64,000 bases of DNA from Clostridia bacterium. Lineage in GTDB: Bacteria > Bacillota > Clostridia > Oscillospirales > Acutalibacteraceae. The position numbers were made by a program, and so were the translations under genes. Position 1 is the stretch's first letter. Each line of letters opens with the position of its first letter. The notes below the pieces were generated by a model. The model was given only the letters and a program-made list of their open reading frames with translations. It did not search any database and had not been told where the DNA came from. Below, piece by piece: positions 23,421 to 31,640 of this stretch. The stretch is taken from NCBI GenBank assembly GCA_900755895.1, contig CAAEIG010000241.1, forward strand, positions 66,995-130,994, in the 5' to 3' direction.

Positions 23421-24065
23421 TTACGCTGTGTAAACCACCACCAGGGCTGTGCCTGCATGAACGCGGATCTCCGCAACGTCCTCCACCACACTGTTGCTGA
23501 CACCCATCAAGGTACCGCCTGTGGTCAGTGTGTCATGGTTCAAGGGGTAGAACAACCCTTGATAGGTGACATTGCAGCTCTGCTCCCCAAAGGGGAATAC
23601 GGACACGGTGGCTCCCTTCATCTCCGTAAGCCGCAGACGGCTGTCGGAAATGAGAAACACCTTGGTGTGCTCGTCGGCAATCACACCTGTTGCCCCATGG
23701 GTGCGCAAAAACTGAAGCACTTCCAAATTGGCCAGAGAGTGATCAAACCGGGGTCCACCCAAGCATCCCACCAACACAAAGCTGCGGTACCCTTTGACGA
23801 GACCCTTCATCACCGAGAACATGGTATCTGTCACGTCCTTCTCCACCGGGAGAGGAACCACTTTACGGCCCTTTTGAGGAGGCGTGGTCACAGAGTCAAA
23901 ATCCCCCACGATCAAGTCCGGGGTAATCTTATACTTCTGAGCGGTTTCATAGCCGCCATCCGCACAGATAACGTAGTATTTCGACGGGGGAAACTCCTGA
24001 AAGATTGCGTCACTTTCAATGGGAGAAGCCCCAATAATCATGCATTCCTGTTTTTTTGCTGCCAT
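23421..24065 (-). CDS. thiN: Thiamine pyrophosphokinase
   Basis: Transfers pyrophosphate from ATP to thiamine to give the cofactor used by, for example, the transketolase and pyruvate oxidoreductase in this window. 214 aa. A-D-G-G-Y-E, P-D-L-I-V-G-D-F-D-S-V and G-G-P-R-F-D-H-S-L-A-N-L are the three family motifs. The ATG at 24065 follows AAAGGATG and overlaps rsgA by 28 nt; a later ATG at 24041 is possible. The position after rsgA fits the Bacillus order, though rpe, which lies between them there, is absent. Confidence 0.93.
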   Translation of the reverse strand: MAAKKQECMIIGASPIESDAIFQEFPPSKYYVICADGGYETAQKYKITPDLIVGDFDSVTTPPQKGRKVVPLPVEKDVTDTMFSVMKGLVKGYRSFVLVGCLGGPRFDHSLANLEVLQFLRTHGATGVIADEHTKVFLISDSRLRLTEMKGATVSVFPFGEQSCNVTYQGLFYPLNHDTLTTGGTLMGVSNSVVEDVAEIRVHAGTALVVVYTA

Positions 24066-24946
24066 TGTTTGACATCCTTTATCTCTTGATACATAGTGTA
24101 GTAGCTTTCAAAGCGGGAGCGAGAAATCTTTCCCTCCTCCATGGCCTGGAGAACGGCACAGCCTTTCTCACAGGTATGGGAGCATGAGGTAAACTGGCAC
24201 TGGCCCAAATAGGGAATAAATTCCCGGAAACCATACACCAGCTGTTCCTTGTCCGTCAGACGGTACCGCTCAATATCAAAGGTGGAAAAGCCAGGAGTGT
24301 CGGCCACATAGCCACCACTATCCAACTTATAGAGCTCCACCTCACGAGTGGTATGCCGTCCGCGCCCCAGCTTTTGACTGATCTCTCCCGTTTTCAGTTC
24401 CAGCTGCGGAAACAGGGTGTTGAGCAAGCTGGATTTTCCCACGCCAGAATTCCCCGTAAACGCGGAAATTTTCCCGGCAAGCAGCTGGCGCACCTGTTCC
24501 ACACCTTCCCCGGTACGGGAGGACACCACAAAACAGGGAATCCCCGCCAAGTCGTAGACCGCCTTGAGTTGGGAACCATCCTCCAAATCCGTCTTGGTCA
24601 GCACCAAAATCGGACTGATATTGGCAAGTTCCGCCACTGCGATGGTCTTGTCAATGATGAGCGGCTCGGGAAAAGGATCCCGCAAAGAGGCCACGATAAA
24701 CAGCTGATCAATGTTGGCTATGGGCGGACGCACCAGAAAATTTCTTCTGGGCAGAATCTCCTCCAACGCACCGGTGAAATCCTCTTCACCGGTGATCCGC
24801 ACTCGGTCCCCCGCGTAGGGAGAAATCCTCTCCCGCCGAAACTTTCCTCGCGCTTTACAGGTGTAAAAGCCGTTCTCCGTCTCCACGGTGTAAAAACCGC
24901 CAATTCCCTTTCGGACCAATCCCTCCAGATGCTTCGGCTCCGTCAC
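24038..24946 (-). CDS. rsgA: Ribosome small-subunit-dependent GTPase A
   Basis: Circularly permuted GTPase that checks late 30S maturation. 302 aa: an N-terminal OB fold, then the permuted G-motifs T-K-T-D (G4), the P-loop G-N-S-G-V-G-K-S-S (G1) and D-T-P-G-F (G3), and a C-terminal zinc-binding knuckle C-x5-C-x-H-x5-C. The GTG start at 24946 overlaps the prkC stop (GTGA). In B. subtilis the homologue CpgA is a PrkC substrate encoded next to it, as here. Confidence 0.95.
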   Translation of the reverse strand: MTEPKHLEGLVRKGIGGFYTVETENGFYTCKARGKFRRERISPYAGDRVRITGEEDFTGALEEILPRRNFLVRPPIANIDQLFIVASLRDPFPEPLIIDKTIAVAELANISPILVLTKTDLEDGSQLKAVYDLAGIPCFVVSSRTGEGVEQVRQLLAGKISAFTGNSGVGKSSLLNTLFPQLELKTGEISQKLGRGRHTTREVELYKLDSGGYVADTPGFSTFDIERYRLTDKEQLVYGFREFIPYLGQCQFTSCSHTCEKGCAVLQAMEEGKISRSRFESYYTMYQEIKDVKQWQQKNRNA

Positions 24947-27033
24947 TGGGTCTCCCCCTCATCTCCGGAGGAAGAGCTCTCCTCAGAACTGGATCCCCCA
25001 TCTTCAGAGCCTCCGCCCTGACCGCCAGTGCCTTCGTCGCTGCCTCCCTGGCCGCTGGAAGCAGTGAATTCATAGGTGCGGGTGACCTGGGTGCTGCCGG
25101 AATCAAAGTCAAAGGACAATTCCATATACGTCTGATCGTTGAGCGTCACCACCAACACATCCGTACCGGAAGTTCCCGTATAGCTCAAAGAGTAACTGGA
25201 ACCATAAGCCGGGTTCACCGTATCCGTGGTCACCTGAGTGCCGTTGCGGTAGACTTTCAAGGACAAATCTTCATTGACACCGCTGGGCAGCGAAATAGTG
25301 GTGGATAGAGTCTTGGTTGCCCCCTTGCCGGAACTGACAGTGATATCCACCGTGGCGCCCTTGGACACCTCGGAACCGCTGCTGGGAGTGGTGCTGATGA
25401 CAGTATCCACAGGCAGGGTGCTGTTGTCATCTCGATTGATCTGACCAACCACGAGACCGGCATCCTCCAGCATAGCGGACACATTGGCCAACAGTTCTCC
25501 CTCCAGGCCGTCAGGCACAGTGACCTTCTCTTCTGCAGGACCGCTGCTGACCTTCAAAATCACGGTGGAGCCCGCGTCCACAGGAGTTCCCGGAGCAGGA
25601 TCAGTGGAAACCACACGTCCCTCTTCCACTTCATCGCTGGCCACATTTTCCACCTGGCTGTGAAGGCCAGCGTCCTCCATGGCCTTCTGGGCCTCTTCCA
25701 TCGTCTTGTGATCGGTGACCACATCGGGCACTTCCACTTGGTCCACACCGCCATTGACCAGAATTTCCACGTTGGCGGTCTTCTTTACCATAATGCCCGG
25801 ATCCGGGTTTTGATTCATGATCTCACCGGGCTGCTTTTCCGGATCGTTGCCGTCTGTAACCGTAAATTTGAAGTCCTTATACTGTTCGTCGGCAATCACG
25901 TCTTCATAGAGCTTCCCGACCAAATTGGGCATCTCAATCAGATCATTGCCCTCCTCAGGGCGGTTGTTCCAATAATTGAGGAAATAGATGGCGGCCACGG
26001 CAATGCCAACAATTACAGCTGCCACCAAAATCCCCTTAATCACCATGACACCCTTGGCACTACGGCGTGAACGAACCAGTTCCTCCTCATACTCGTAATC
26101 ATCGTTGTAAGAAGGCGCCTGCCGCGCAGAATCATAAGCCGCCATGGACCGGGAAGCATCATACCGCGCGCGGTCCGTTTGCAGATCATACTGGAAAACG
26201 GTATTGGGGTTGCGCCGGAACTCGTCCAAATCATCCAGCATCTCCCCCGCCGACTGGAATCGGTCCGCAGGATTCTTCTCCATGGCTTTCATGGTGATCT
26301 GCTCCAATCCAGCAGGAATGGAGGGATTCAGCTCACGGGGCATGACCGGCTTGGCCTGCAGCTGCATCAAAGCCACAGACACGGCGTTATCCGCCACAAA
26401 GGGCAGCTTTCCAGTGAGCATCTCGTACAGCATGACACCCAGGGAATAGATATCTGCCTTATCGGTAATATAGTCGCCCCGAGCCTGTTCCGGAGCAATA
26501 TAATGCACAGAGCCAATGGCCTTGTCGGTCATGGTCTGGGTCTCACTTTGCAGGAACCGTGCAATGCCAAAGTCGGCCACTTTGATGGTGCCGTCCTGAA
26601 GCAACATGATGTTCTGAGGCTTGATATCCCTGTGGATAATCCCCTTTTCATGGGCGCACTCCAAGGCCATCAAAATTTGGGTGGTAAAGTGAACAGCTTC
26701 CTGCCAACGGATGGTGCCTTCCTGCTCAATATACTCCTTCAAAGTGATGCCGTCGATGAACTCCATGACGATATACTGAATTTGGTCACCAAAGCTAACA
26801 TCGTAAACCTTGACAATGTTGGGGTGGTTGAGCACCGCAATCGCCTTGGATTCGTTGCGGAAACGGCGGAGAAAATCGCTGTTGTTGGAAAACTCCTCCT
26901 TCAGGATTTTGATGGCTACCCAACGAGCCTCCACGCGGTCGTATGCCTTGTACACATAGGCCATACCACCCACGCCAATGAGCTCGTGGATCTCATACCG
27001 GCCGTCAAGCCGCTTGCCAATGAATCTATCCAT
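24943..27033 (-). CDS. prkC: Serine/threonine protein kinase with PASTA domains
   Basis: Membrane receptor kinase for muropeptide or lipid II signals; in Bacillus it controls cell-wall growth and germination. 696 aa. The kinase domain (1-270) has G-V-G-G-M-A-Y-V, Lys42 in V-A-I-K, His134-Arg-Asp in H-R-D-I-K-P-Q-N and D-F-G-I-A-R. One membrane helix lies near 330-352. Three PASTA domains follow (about 370-580), then a non-PASTA beta-rich domain and a Gly/Ser/Glu-rich tail of about 35 aa. Overlaps rsgA. Paired with phosphatase prpC. Confidence 0.96.
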   Translation of the reverse strand: MDRFIGKRLDGRYEIHELIGVGGMAYVYKAYDRVEARWVAIKILKEEFSNNSDFLRRFRNESKAIAVLNHPNIVKVYDVSFGDQIQYIVMEFIDGITLKEYIEQEGTIRWQEAVHFTTQILMALECAHEKGIIHRDIKPQNIMLLQDGTIKVADFGIARFLQSETQTMTDKAIGSVHYIAPEQARGDYITDKADIYSLGVMLYEMLTGKLPFVADNAVSVALMQLQAKPVMPRELNPSIPAGLEQITMKAMEKNPADRFQSAGEMLDDLDEFRRNPNTVFQYDLQTDRARYDASRSMAAYDSARQAPSYNDDYEYEEELVRSRRSAKGVMVIKGILVAAVIVGIAVAAIYFLNYWNNRPEEGNDLIEMPNLVGKLYEDVIADEQYKDFKFTVTDGNDPEKQPGEIMNQNPDPGIMVKKTANVEILVNGGVDQVEVPDVVTDHKTMEEAQKAMEDAGLHSQVENVASDEVEEGRVVSTDPAPGTPVDAGSTVILKVSSGPAEEKVTVPDGLEGELLANVSAMLEDAGLVVGQINRDDNSTLPVDTVISTTPSSGSEVSKGATVDITVSSGKGATKTLSTTISLPSGVNEDLSLKVYRNGTQVTTDTVNPAYGSSYSLSYTGTSGTDVLVVTLNDQTYMELSFDFDSGSTQVTRTYEFTASSGQGGSDEGTGGQGGGSEDGGSSSEESSSSGDEGETQ

Positions 27034-27071
27034 AAACAGTTACCAAACCTTTCTGTAAAGTGTCTCAGGAA

Positions 27072-27803
27072 TCAGCCATTGTAGATGACAGCCGCTGTGA
27101 TGTTATCCGCCCCACCGCACTCCACTGCGTACTCGATCAGCTCTTTGGGGAGGGTACTGCTGTCGAAATCTTCCATATAGCGTTCTAGTATGCTGTCATC
27201 CATGTAATTGGACAAGCCGTCCGAACAGGCCAACGCTGTATCTCCAGGGGAAAAATCCCAGGCAGCGTAATCGCACTGCACCGACTCATGAACCCCCAAC
27301 ACTCTGGTTATGATATTCCGCTGGGGATGCACTCTGGCCTCTTCCTGGGTGATCTGGCCGAAATTCACCAGATCCTGCACGTAGGAGTGATCCATCGTGA
27401 TTTGAGTGAGGACACCGTCGTGCCGCAGATAAGCCCGACTGTCACCTATATGTGCCACATGCAGAGTTCCTTTCGTGGCAATGAGCAGCACCACGGTGGT
27501 ACCCATGCCCCAAAGCTCCGGTTGACGCATTGCAGTGGCATGGACCTCGTCATTGGCCCGGTTTAATGCATTGATCATCAGATTCTTTAAATTCGGGCGG
27601 CTCATATTTTCGTCAAACCCTGCGAGAAGCTGCTCTCGAATGGTTTCCACAGCGATGGAACTCGCCACGTTTCCGCCATTTGCCCCGCCCATTCCATCAC
27701 ACACAATGGCCCATGCGCTATTTGGGGAGAACAGGCCGCAGTCGCAGCTATCTTGATTGGAGCTGCGAATAACACCCACATCGGTTTCAAAATCAACTCT
27801 CAT
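27072..27803 (-). CDS. prpC: PP2C-family protein phosphatase
   Basis: Removes phosphate from PrkC and its targets. 243 aa. Metal-binding motifs of bacterial PP2C are visible: R-S-S-N-Q-D-S near residue 17, C-D-G-M-G-G near 37, H-I-G-D-S-R-A-Y near 116, C-S-D-G-L near 193 and G-x-D-N-I-T near the end. The start overlaps rlmN by 11 nt and prkC follows after 38 nt, the usual phosphatase-kinase pair. Confidence 0.95.
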   Translation of the reverse strand: MRVDFETDVGVIRSSNQDSCDCGLFSPNSAWAIVCDGMGGANGGNVASSIAVETIREQLLAGFDENMSRPNLKNLMINALNRANDEVHATAMRQPELWGMGTTVVLLIATKGTLHVAHIGDSRAYLRHDGVLTQITMDHSYVQDLVNFGQITQEEARVHPQRNIITRVLGVHESVQCDYAAWDFSPGDTALACSDGLSNYMDDSILERYMEDFDSSTLPKELIEYAVECGGADNITAAVIYNG

Positions 27804-28851
27804 GTCCCGTTCCTCCTTCTGCTTTCCTTCTCAACTGCCCGCAGGAAGCGTCAATATCCGATCCCAGGGTCCTTCGGACCGTGGCGGTGACGCCCCGCTC
27901 TTCCAGCAGGGAAACAAAGCGCTTCTGCCGCTCAAGGCCGCTCTTTTTATATCCCGTTCCCGTCACATCATTGACAGGGATCAGGTTGACATGGGCCAGA
28001 ATCCCCTTTAAGCGAGATGCCAGCTCTTTGGCGCACCAATCCATATCATTGACGCCGCTGATCATCGCATACTCAAAGGAAATACGCCGACCCGTTCTCT
28101 CACAGTAATATTTACACGCCTTTAGAAGTTGCTCCATGTTCCAGCGGCGATTCACTGGCATGGTACGAGAGCGGATCTCATCATTGGGCGCATGCAGCGA
28201 AACCGAAAGGGTCAACTGCAACCGCTTATCCGCCAGATCATAAATCCGATCCACCAACCCGCAGGTGGAAAGCGAAATATGCCGCATACTTACATTCAGT
28301 CCCTCCGGAGAGGTGACCAACTCTAAAAACCGCAGCACATTGTCATAGTTATCCAGGGGCTCCCCCATTCCCATCAGCACAATGTGGGAGATCCGTTCCC
28401 CTTCATCCAGGGAAGCCGCCTGCACTTGGGATAGAATCTCCGAGGCGGAAAGGTTCCTGGAAAATCCACTCTTGCCAGTAGCGCAAAAGCTACAGTTCAT
28501 TTTACACCCAACCTGGGTGGAAATGCAAATGGAAGTTCCGTGATGGTACCGCATCAAAACCGACTCCACGTGCTCCCCATCCGGCAGACGAAACAAATAC
28601 TTGACCGTACCGTCCTTGGAAACCTGCTTTTGCCGGATCTCGGCCCAGGCAATGGTATACCGCTGGGCCAAGTCCTCCCGCAGCGCTTTGGAAAGATTGG
28701 ACATCTGAGAAAAATCCGTCACACCCCGATGCAGCCAACTGTACACTTGGTCAGCCCGATACTTGGGCAATCCCAAGGTACCCAGATCTTCTCTCAGCTC
28801 TGCCAGTGTCTTCGATTTGATGTCCCTGGAATCCAAAAACTCTTTGCTCAT
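27793..28851 (-). CDS. rlmN: 23S rRNA (A2503)/tRNA (A37) methyltransferase
   Basis: Radical-SAM enzyme that methylates C2 of adenine. 352 aa. The cluster motif is C-K-M-N-C-S-F-C (about 113-120), followed by A-T-G-K-S-G-F-S-R-N-L. G-M-G-E-P-L-D-N-Y and S-T-C-G-L-V carry the conserved stretches, and the methyl-carrying Cys is in the C-terminal region near R-x-x-x-G-x-D-I-D-A-S-C-G-Q-L. A Cfr-like resistance function is less likely given this housekeeping position. ATGA overlap with rsmB. Confidence 0.95.
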   Translation of the reverse strand: MSKEFLDSRDIKSKTLAELREDLGTLGLPKYRADQVYSWLHRGVTDFSQMSNLSKALREDLAQRYTIAWAEIRQKQVSKDGTVKYLFRLPDGEHVESVLMRYHHGTSICISTQVGCKMNCSFCATGKSGFSRNLSASEILSQVQAASLDEGERISHIVLMGMGEPLDNYDNVLRFLELVTSPEGLNVSMRHISLSTCGLVDRIYDLADKRLQLTLSVSLHAPNDEIRSRTMPVNRRWNMEQLLKACKYYCERTGRRISFEYAMISGVNDMDWCAKELASRLKGILAHVNLIPVNDVTGTGYKKSGLERQKRFVSLLEERGVTATVRRTLGSDIDASCGQLRRKAEGGTGHES

Positions 28852-30185
28852 AAATCTCCTTTTCTGCGAAAACGAGCGGCGAAAAATCCGTCAGATCCGC
28901 CTCCCGCTGGCAGCATGGTCAACGTGTGGGCAGGTTCCTCCACCAGGTGCTCTACTCCGGGCAGCTGGAAAGGAGCCGGTTCAAACTCAGAATGAGAATC
29001 CAAAAATGCCTGGGCAACTTCTCCGTTCTCCGCAGGATTCAAGGTGCAGGTGGCGTAGAGCAGCAATCCCCCCGGCTTCACCAATTCCGCACCGTGACTC
29101 AAAATCGTCAGTTGCAGCTCCGGCAGCCCTTTCACAGAGATCAAAGGCTTATAGCGAATCTCCGGCTTTCGCCGAATTACCCCATAGCCGGAACAGGGCA
29201 CATCGCAAAGCACGCCATCCATCGGAGGGAGCTCTGTGTAGGGCTTTGAGGCGTCCCGACGCTGGGCAATCACCGAGGAAAGGCCCAGCCGCTGAGCCCC
29301 CTGCTGAATTAGGCCCACACGCCCCTTATACAGATCAAAGGAATACACGGTTCCTGTGTTCTCCATATTCTCCGCCAGCGTAAAACTTTTACCTCCGGGA
29401 GCGGCACAGCAATCACAAAGTGTCTGACCTGCTTTGGCCTCCAGCAGTGAACAGGCCAACTGAGCGGACAGATCTTGAATGTGGAACATACCCTGCTGAA
29501 ACTCCTCCAAAGCCGCAGGAGAACCCTCGCCCTCCAACACGGCAACTCCAGGAGGATAGGACAAAGGCGTCAAGGAAAATCCCTTTTCAGCCAGAGAGAC
29601 ACGAAGTGTCTCCACCGTGGCTCGCAGGGGATTGATCCGAATGTACAAAGGAGGCCGTTGCTCAAAATCCTGGAGAATTCCCATGGTCACTGACTTACCG
29701 TAGGACTTCCTCCAAAGGGAGATCAACTCCTGAGGGACGGAATAGCGCAAACTCAGTGCCTCCACGCTGGTGCCTTCCGGCAATGACAGCAACGGCTTTT
29801 TTCGAGACAGACTGCGCAGGACGCCATTGACCATCCCGGCATAGGTTCCTCCCTTGATGGTTTTCGCCTCTTCCACCGCCTCGTTCACCACAGCGGAATC
29901 CGGTACCCTGTCCAGAAAGAGGATCTGATAGGCGGCGCATCGCAGCAACATCCAAATCCGGGGATCCGGTCGTTTTCTAGGGTCCTTTAGACAGCCCCTC
30001 AGAAAGTGATCCAAGGTCAGCCGACGCTCCAAAACCCCGTAAAAAATGACAGCGGCAAAGCTAGCGTCCCGACGGTTTAAACCGTTAGCACGCAACGCCT
30101 TGTCGATGACAATATTGGAGTAGCCCTCGTTCTGCTCCATCTGCAGCAGGGCTTGTAAAGCTGTATGCCTTGCGATATCTTTCAT
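28848..30185 (-). CDS. rsmB: 16S rRNA (cytosine-967-C5)-methyltransferase
   Basis: SAM-dependent rRNA methyltransferase, 445 aa. The N-terminal NusB-like helical domain (1-150) binds RNA. The Rossmann domain has C-D-C-C-A-A-P-G-G-K-S, the base-flipping P-C-S-G-Y-G catalytic motif and Y-A-T-C-T-L-N-P-A-E-N. Two Cys needed in the RsmB mechanism are thus in view. Followed by rlmN with a 4-nt overlap, downstream of fmt as in Bacillus. Confidence 0.95.
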   Translation of the reverse strand: MKDIARHTALQALLQMEQNEGYSNIVIDKALRANGLNRRDASFAAVIFYGVLERRLTLDHFLRGCLKDPRKRPDPRIWMLLRCAAYQILFLDRVPDSAVVNEAVEEAKTIKGGTYAGMVNGVLRSLSRKKPLLSLPEGTSVEALSLRYSVPQELISLWRKSYGKSVTMGILQDFEQRPPLYIRINPLRATVETLRVSLAEKGFSLTPLSYPPGVAVLEGEGSPAALEEFQQGMFHIQDLSAQLACSLLEAKAGQTLCDCCAAPGGKSFTLAENMENTGTVYSFDLYKGRVGLIQQGAQRLGLSSVIAQRRDASKPYTELPPMDGVLCDVPCSGYGVIRRKPEIRYKPLISVKGLPELQLTILSHGAELVKPGGLLLYATCTLNPAENGEVAQAFLDSHSEFEPAPFQLPGVEHLVEEPAHTLTMLPAGGGSDGFFAARFRRKGDL

Positions 30186-30196
30186 ATACCTAATCC

Positions 30197-31129
30197 TTAT
30201 CCAGGGGTATTTTCAAAATGGGAATCCGACTTTAAGGGATGTCCCAACAAATAGCTCTTTCCGTCCATTCTCTTACCGTTTTCCCCTTGAATCTCTGTGA
30301 GCTCCAAGGCGCCTTCTCCGCAATAGACCCACAAGCTCCCCTCTTTTGAAAACACCTGGCCCGGTCTTCCGGCGCCCGTCCCCACGCGAGAGGCGTGAAT
30401 CTTCATCTTTTTTCCACCCAAATAGGAATGGGCGGAGGGCCATGGGTTCAACCCGCGAATCAAGTTGTGCAGTTCCTCGGCAGGACGCGTCCAATCTACC
30501 ACGGACAGCTCTTTGGAAAGCATAGGAGCTCTGGTTGCTTCTGCTTCGTCCTGTGGCACGGGGGTCACAGTCCCCTGCTCCAGGCCCTGCAAAGTCTCCA
30601 GGAGCAAATCAGCCCCCAAGTCCTTCAGCCGGTCAAACAGCTCCCCTGCGGTCTCCTCAGCACCCACGGGTGTTTCCGCCTTCAAAAGGATATCACCGGT
30701 ATCCATTCCCTCTGCCATGAACATGGTAGTGACTCCAGCCACAGGATCCCCATGGATCACCGTCCACTGGATGGGTGCAGCTCCCCGATATTTGGGCAGC
30801 AGAGAGCCATGCACATTGACACAACCCAGACGTGGGGCATCCAGCACAGCCTTGGGCAGGATCTTGCCATAGGCCACCACAACAATCACATCGGCATTCC
30901 AACTGCGGATCTCCTGCTGGACTTCCTCTGTGCGCAGTGTGGTGGGCTGATATACTGGAATTTCGTTTTGTAAAGCCAACTCCTTCACAGGAGGAAATTG
31001 CATCTTATGGCCACGACCCTTTGGCTTGTCCGGCTGGGTGTAAGCCGCACAAACCTCGTATCCATGTTCAATCAGCTTTTGCAAGGACGGCACGGCAAAA
31101 TCCGGTGTCCCCATAAAAATCACACGCAT
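30197..31129 (-). CDS. fmt: Methionyl-tRNA formyltransferase
   Basis: Formylates initiator Met-tRNA with 10-formyl-THF. 310 aa, standard. F-M-G-T-P-D-F-A-V at the N-terminus, H-G-S-L-L-P-K-Y-R-G-A-A-P-I-Q-W around the catalytic His, and the M-D-T-G-D-I-L signature are all present. The C-terminal OB domain follows near residue 205. It begins 3 nt after the def stop, the classical def-fmt pair. Confidence 0.97.
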   Translation of the reverse strand: MRVIFMGTPDFAVPSLQKLIEHGYEVCAAYTQPDKPKGRGHKMQFPPVKELALQNEIPVYQPTTLRTEEVQQEIRSWNADVIVVVAYGKILPKAVLDAPRLGCVNVHGSLLPKYRGAAPIQWTVIHGDPVAGVTTMFMAEGMDTGDILLKAETPVGAEETAGELFDRLKDLGADLLLETLQGLEQGTVTPVPQDEAEATRAPMLSKELSVVDWTRPAEELHNLIRGLNPWPSAHSYLGGKKMKIHASRVGTGAGRPGQVFSKEGSLWVYCGEGALELTEIQGENGKRMDGKSYLLGHPLKSDSHFENTPG

Positions 31130-31132
31130 GAT

Positions 31133-31621
31133 TTATTCCTCTTCTTGAATCACGCCGTTTTCCAGCTCCTCCTCAGTGAGCATCCGGCTGACATGAGTGG
31201 TAAACAGCACACCGTGGAGGTGGTCGATCTCATGGCAAAACGCCCGAGCACACAGCTCCTCACCAGTGGCCTCAAACCAATTTCCATTCCGATCCTGGGC
31301 ACGAACCGTAACCTTCATAGGCCGTTTCACCAGACCGTATTCCCCGGGCAATGACAGACAACCCTCTGCACCGTTCTGCTCGCCCTCTGTGGCAATGATT
31401 TCCGGATTGACCAACTCAATGGGACCATCTCCCACATCCACCACACACACAGAGCGGAGAATCCCCACCTGGGGAGCAGCCAGGCCAGCTCCGTTGGCAT
31501 CTGCCAAAGTCTGCTTCATGTCGTCCAAGAGCTGATGGAGCTTCTTATCGAACTTCTCCACCTTACGGCACTCCTTCTCCAGGACATTATCTCCAAACTT
31601 TACGATCTTCCGAATTGCCAT
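31133..31621 (-). CDS. def: Peptide deformylase
   Basis: Removes the N-formyl group from new proteins. 162 aa, type 1 length. The three metal-site motifs are G-A-G-L-A-A-P-Q-V-G, E-G-C-L-S-L-P-G and H-E-I-D-H-L-H-G. The ATG at 31621 is chosen for its match to the family's N-terminus M-A-I-R-K-I-V-x-F-G-D; the frame stays open upstream into priA's end. Located between priA and fmt. Confidence 0.97.
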   Translation of the reverse strand: MAIRKIVKFGDNVLEKECRKVEKFDKKLHQLLDDMKQTLADANGAGLAAPQVGILRSVCVVDVGDGPIELVNPEIIATEGEQNGAEGCLSLPGEYGLVKRPMKVTVRAQDRNGNWFEATGEELCARAFCHEIDHLHGVLFTTHVSRMLTEEELENGVIQEEE

Positions 31622-31640
31622 AGTTTTCAAGTCCTTTCGC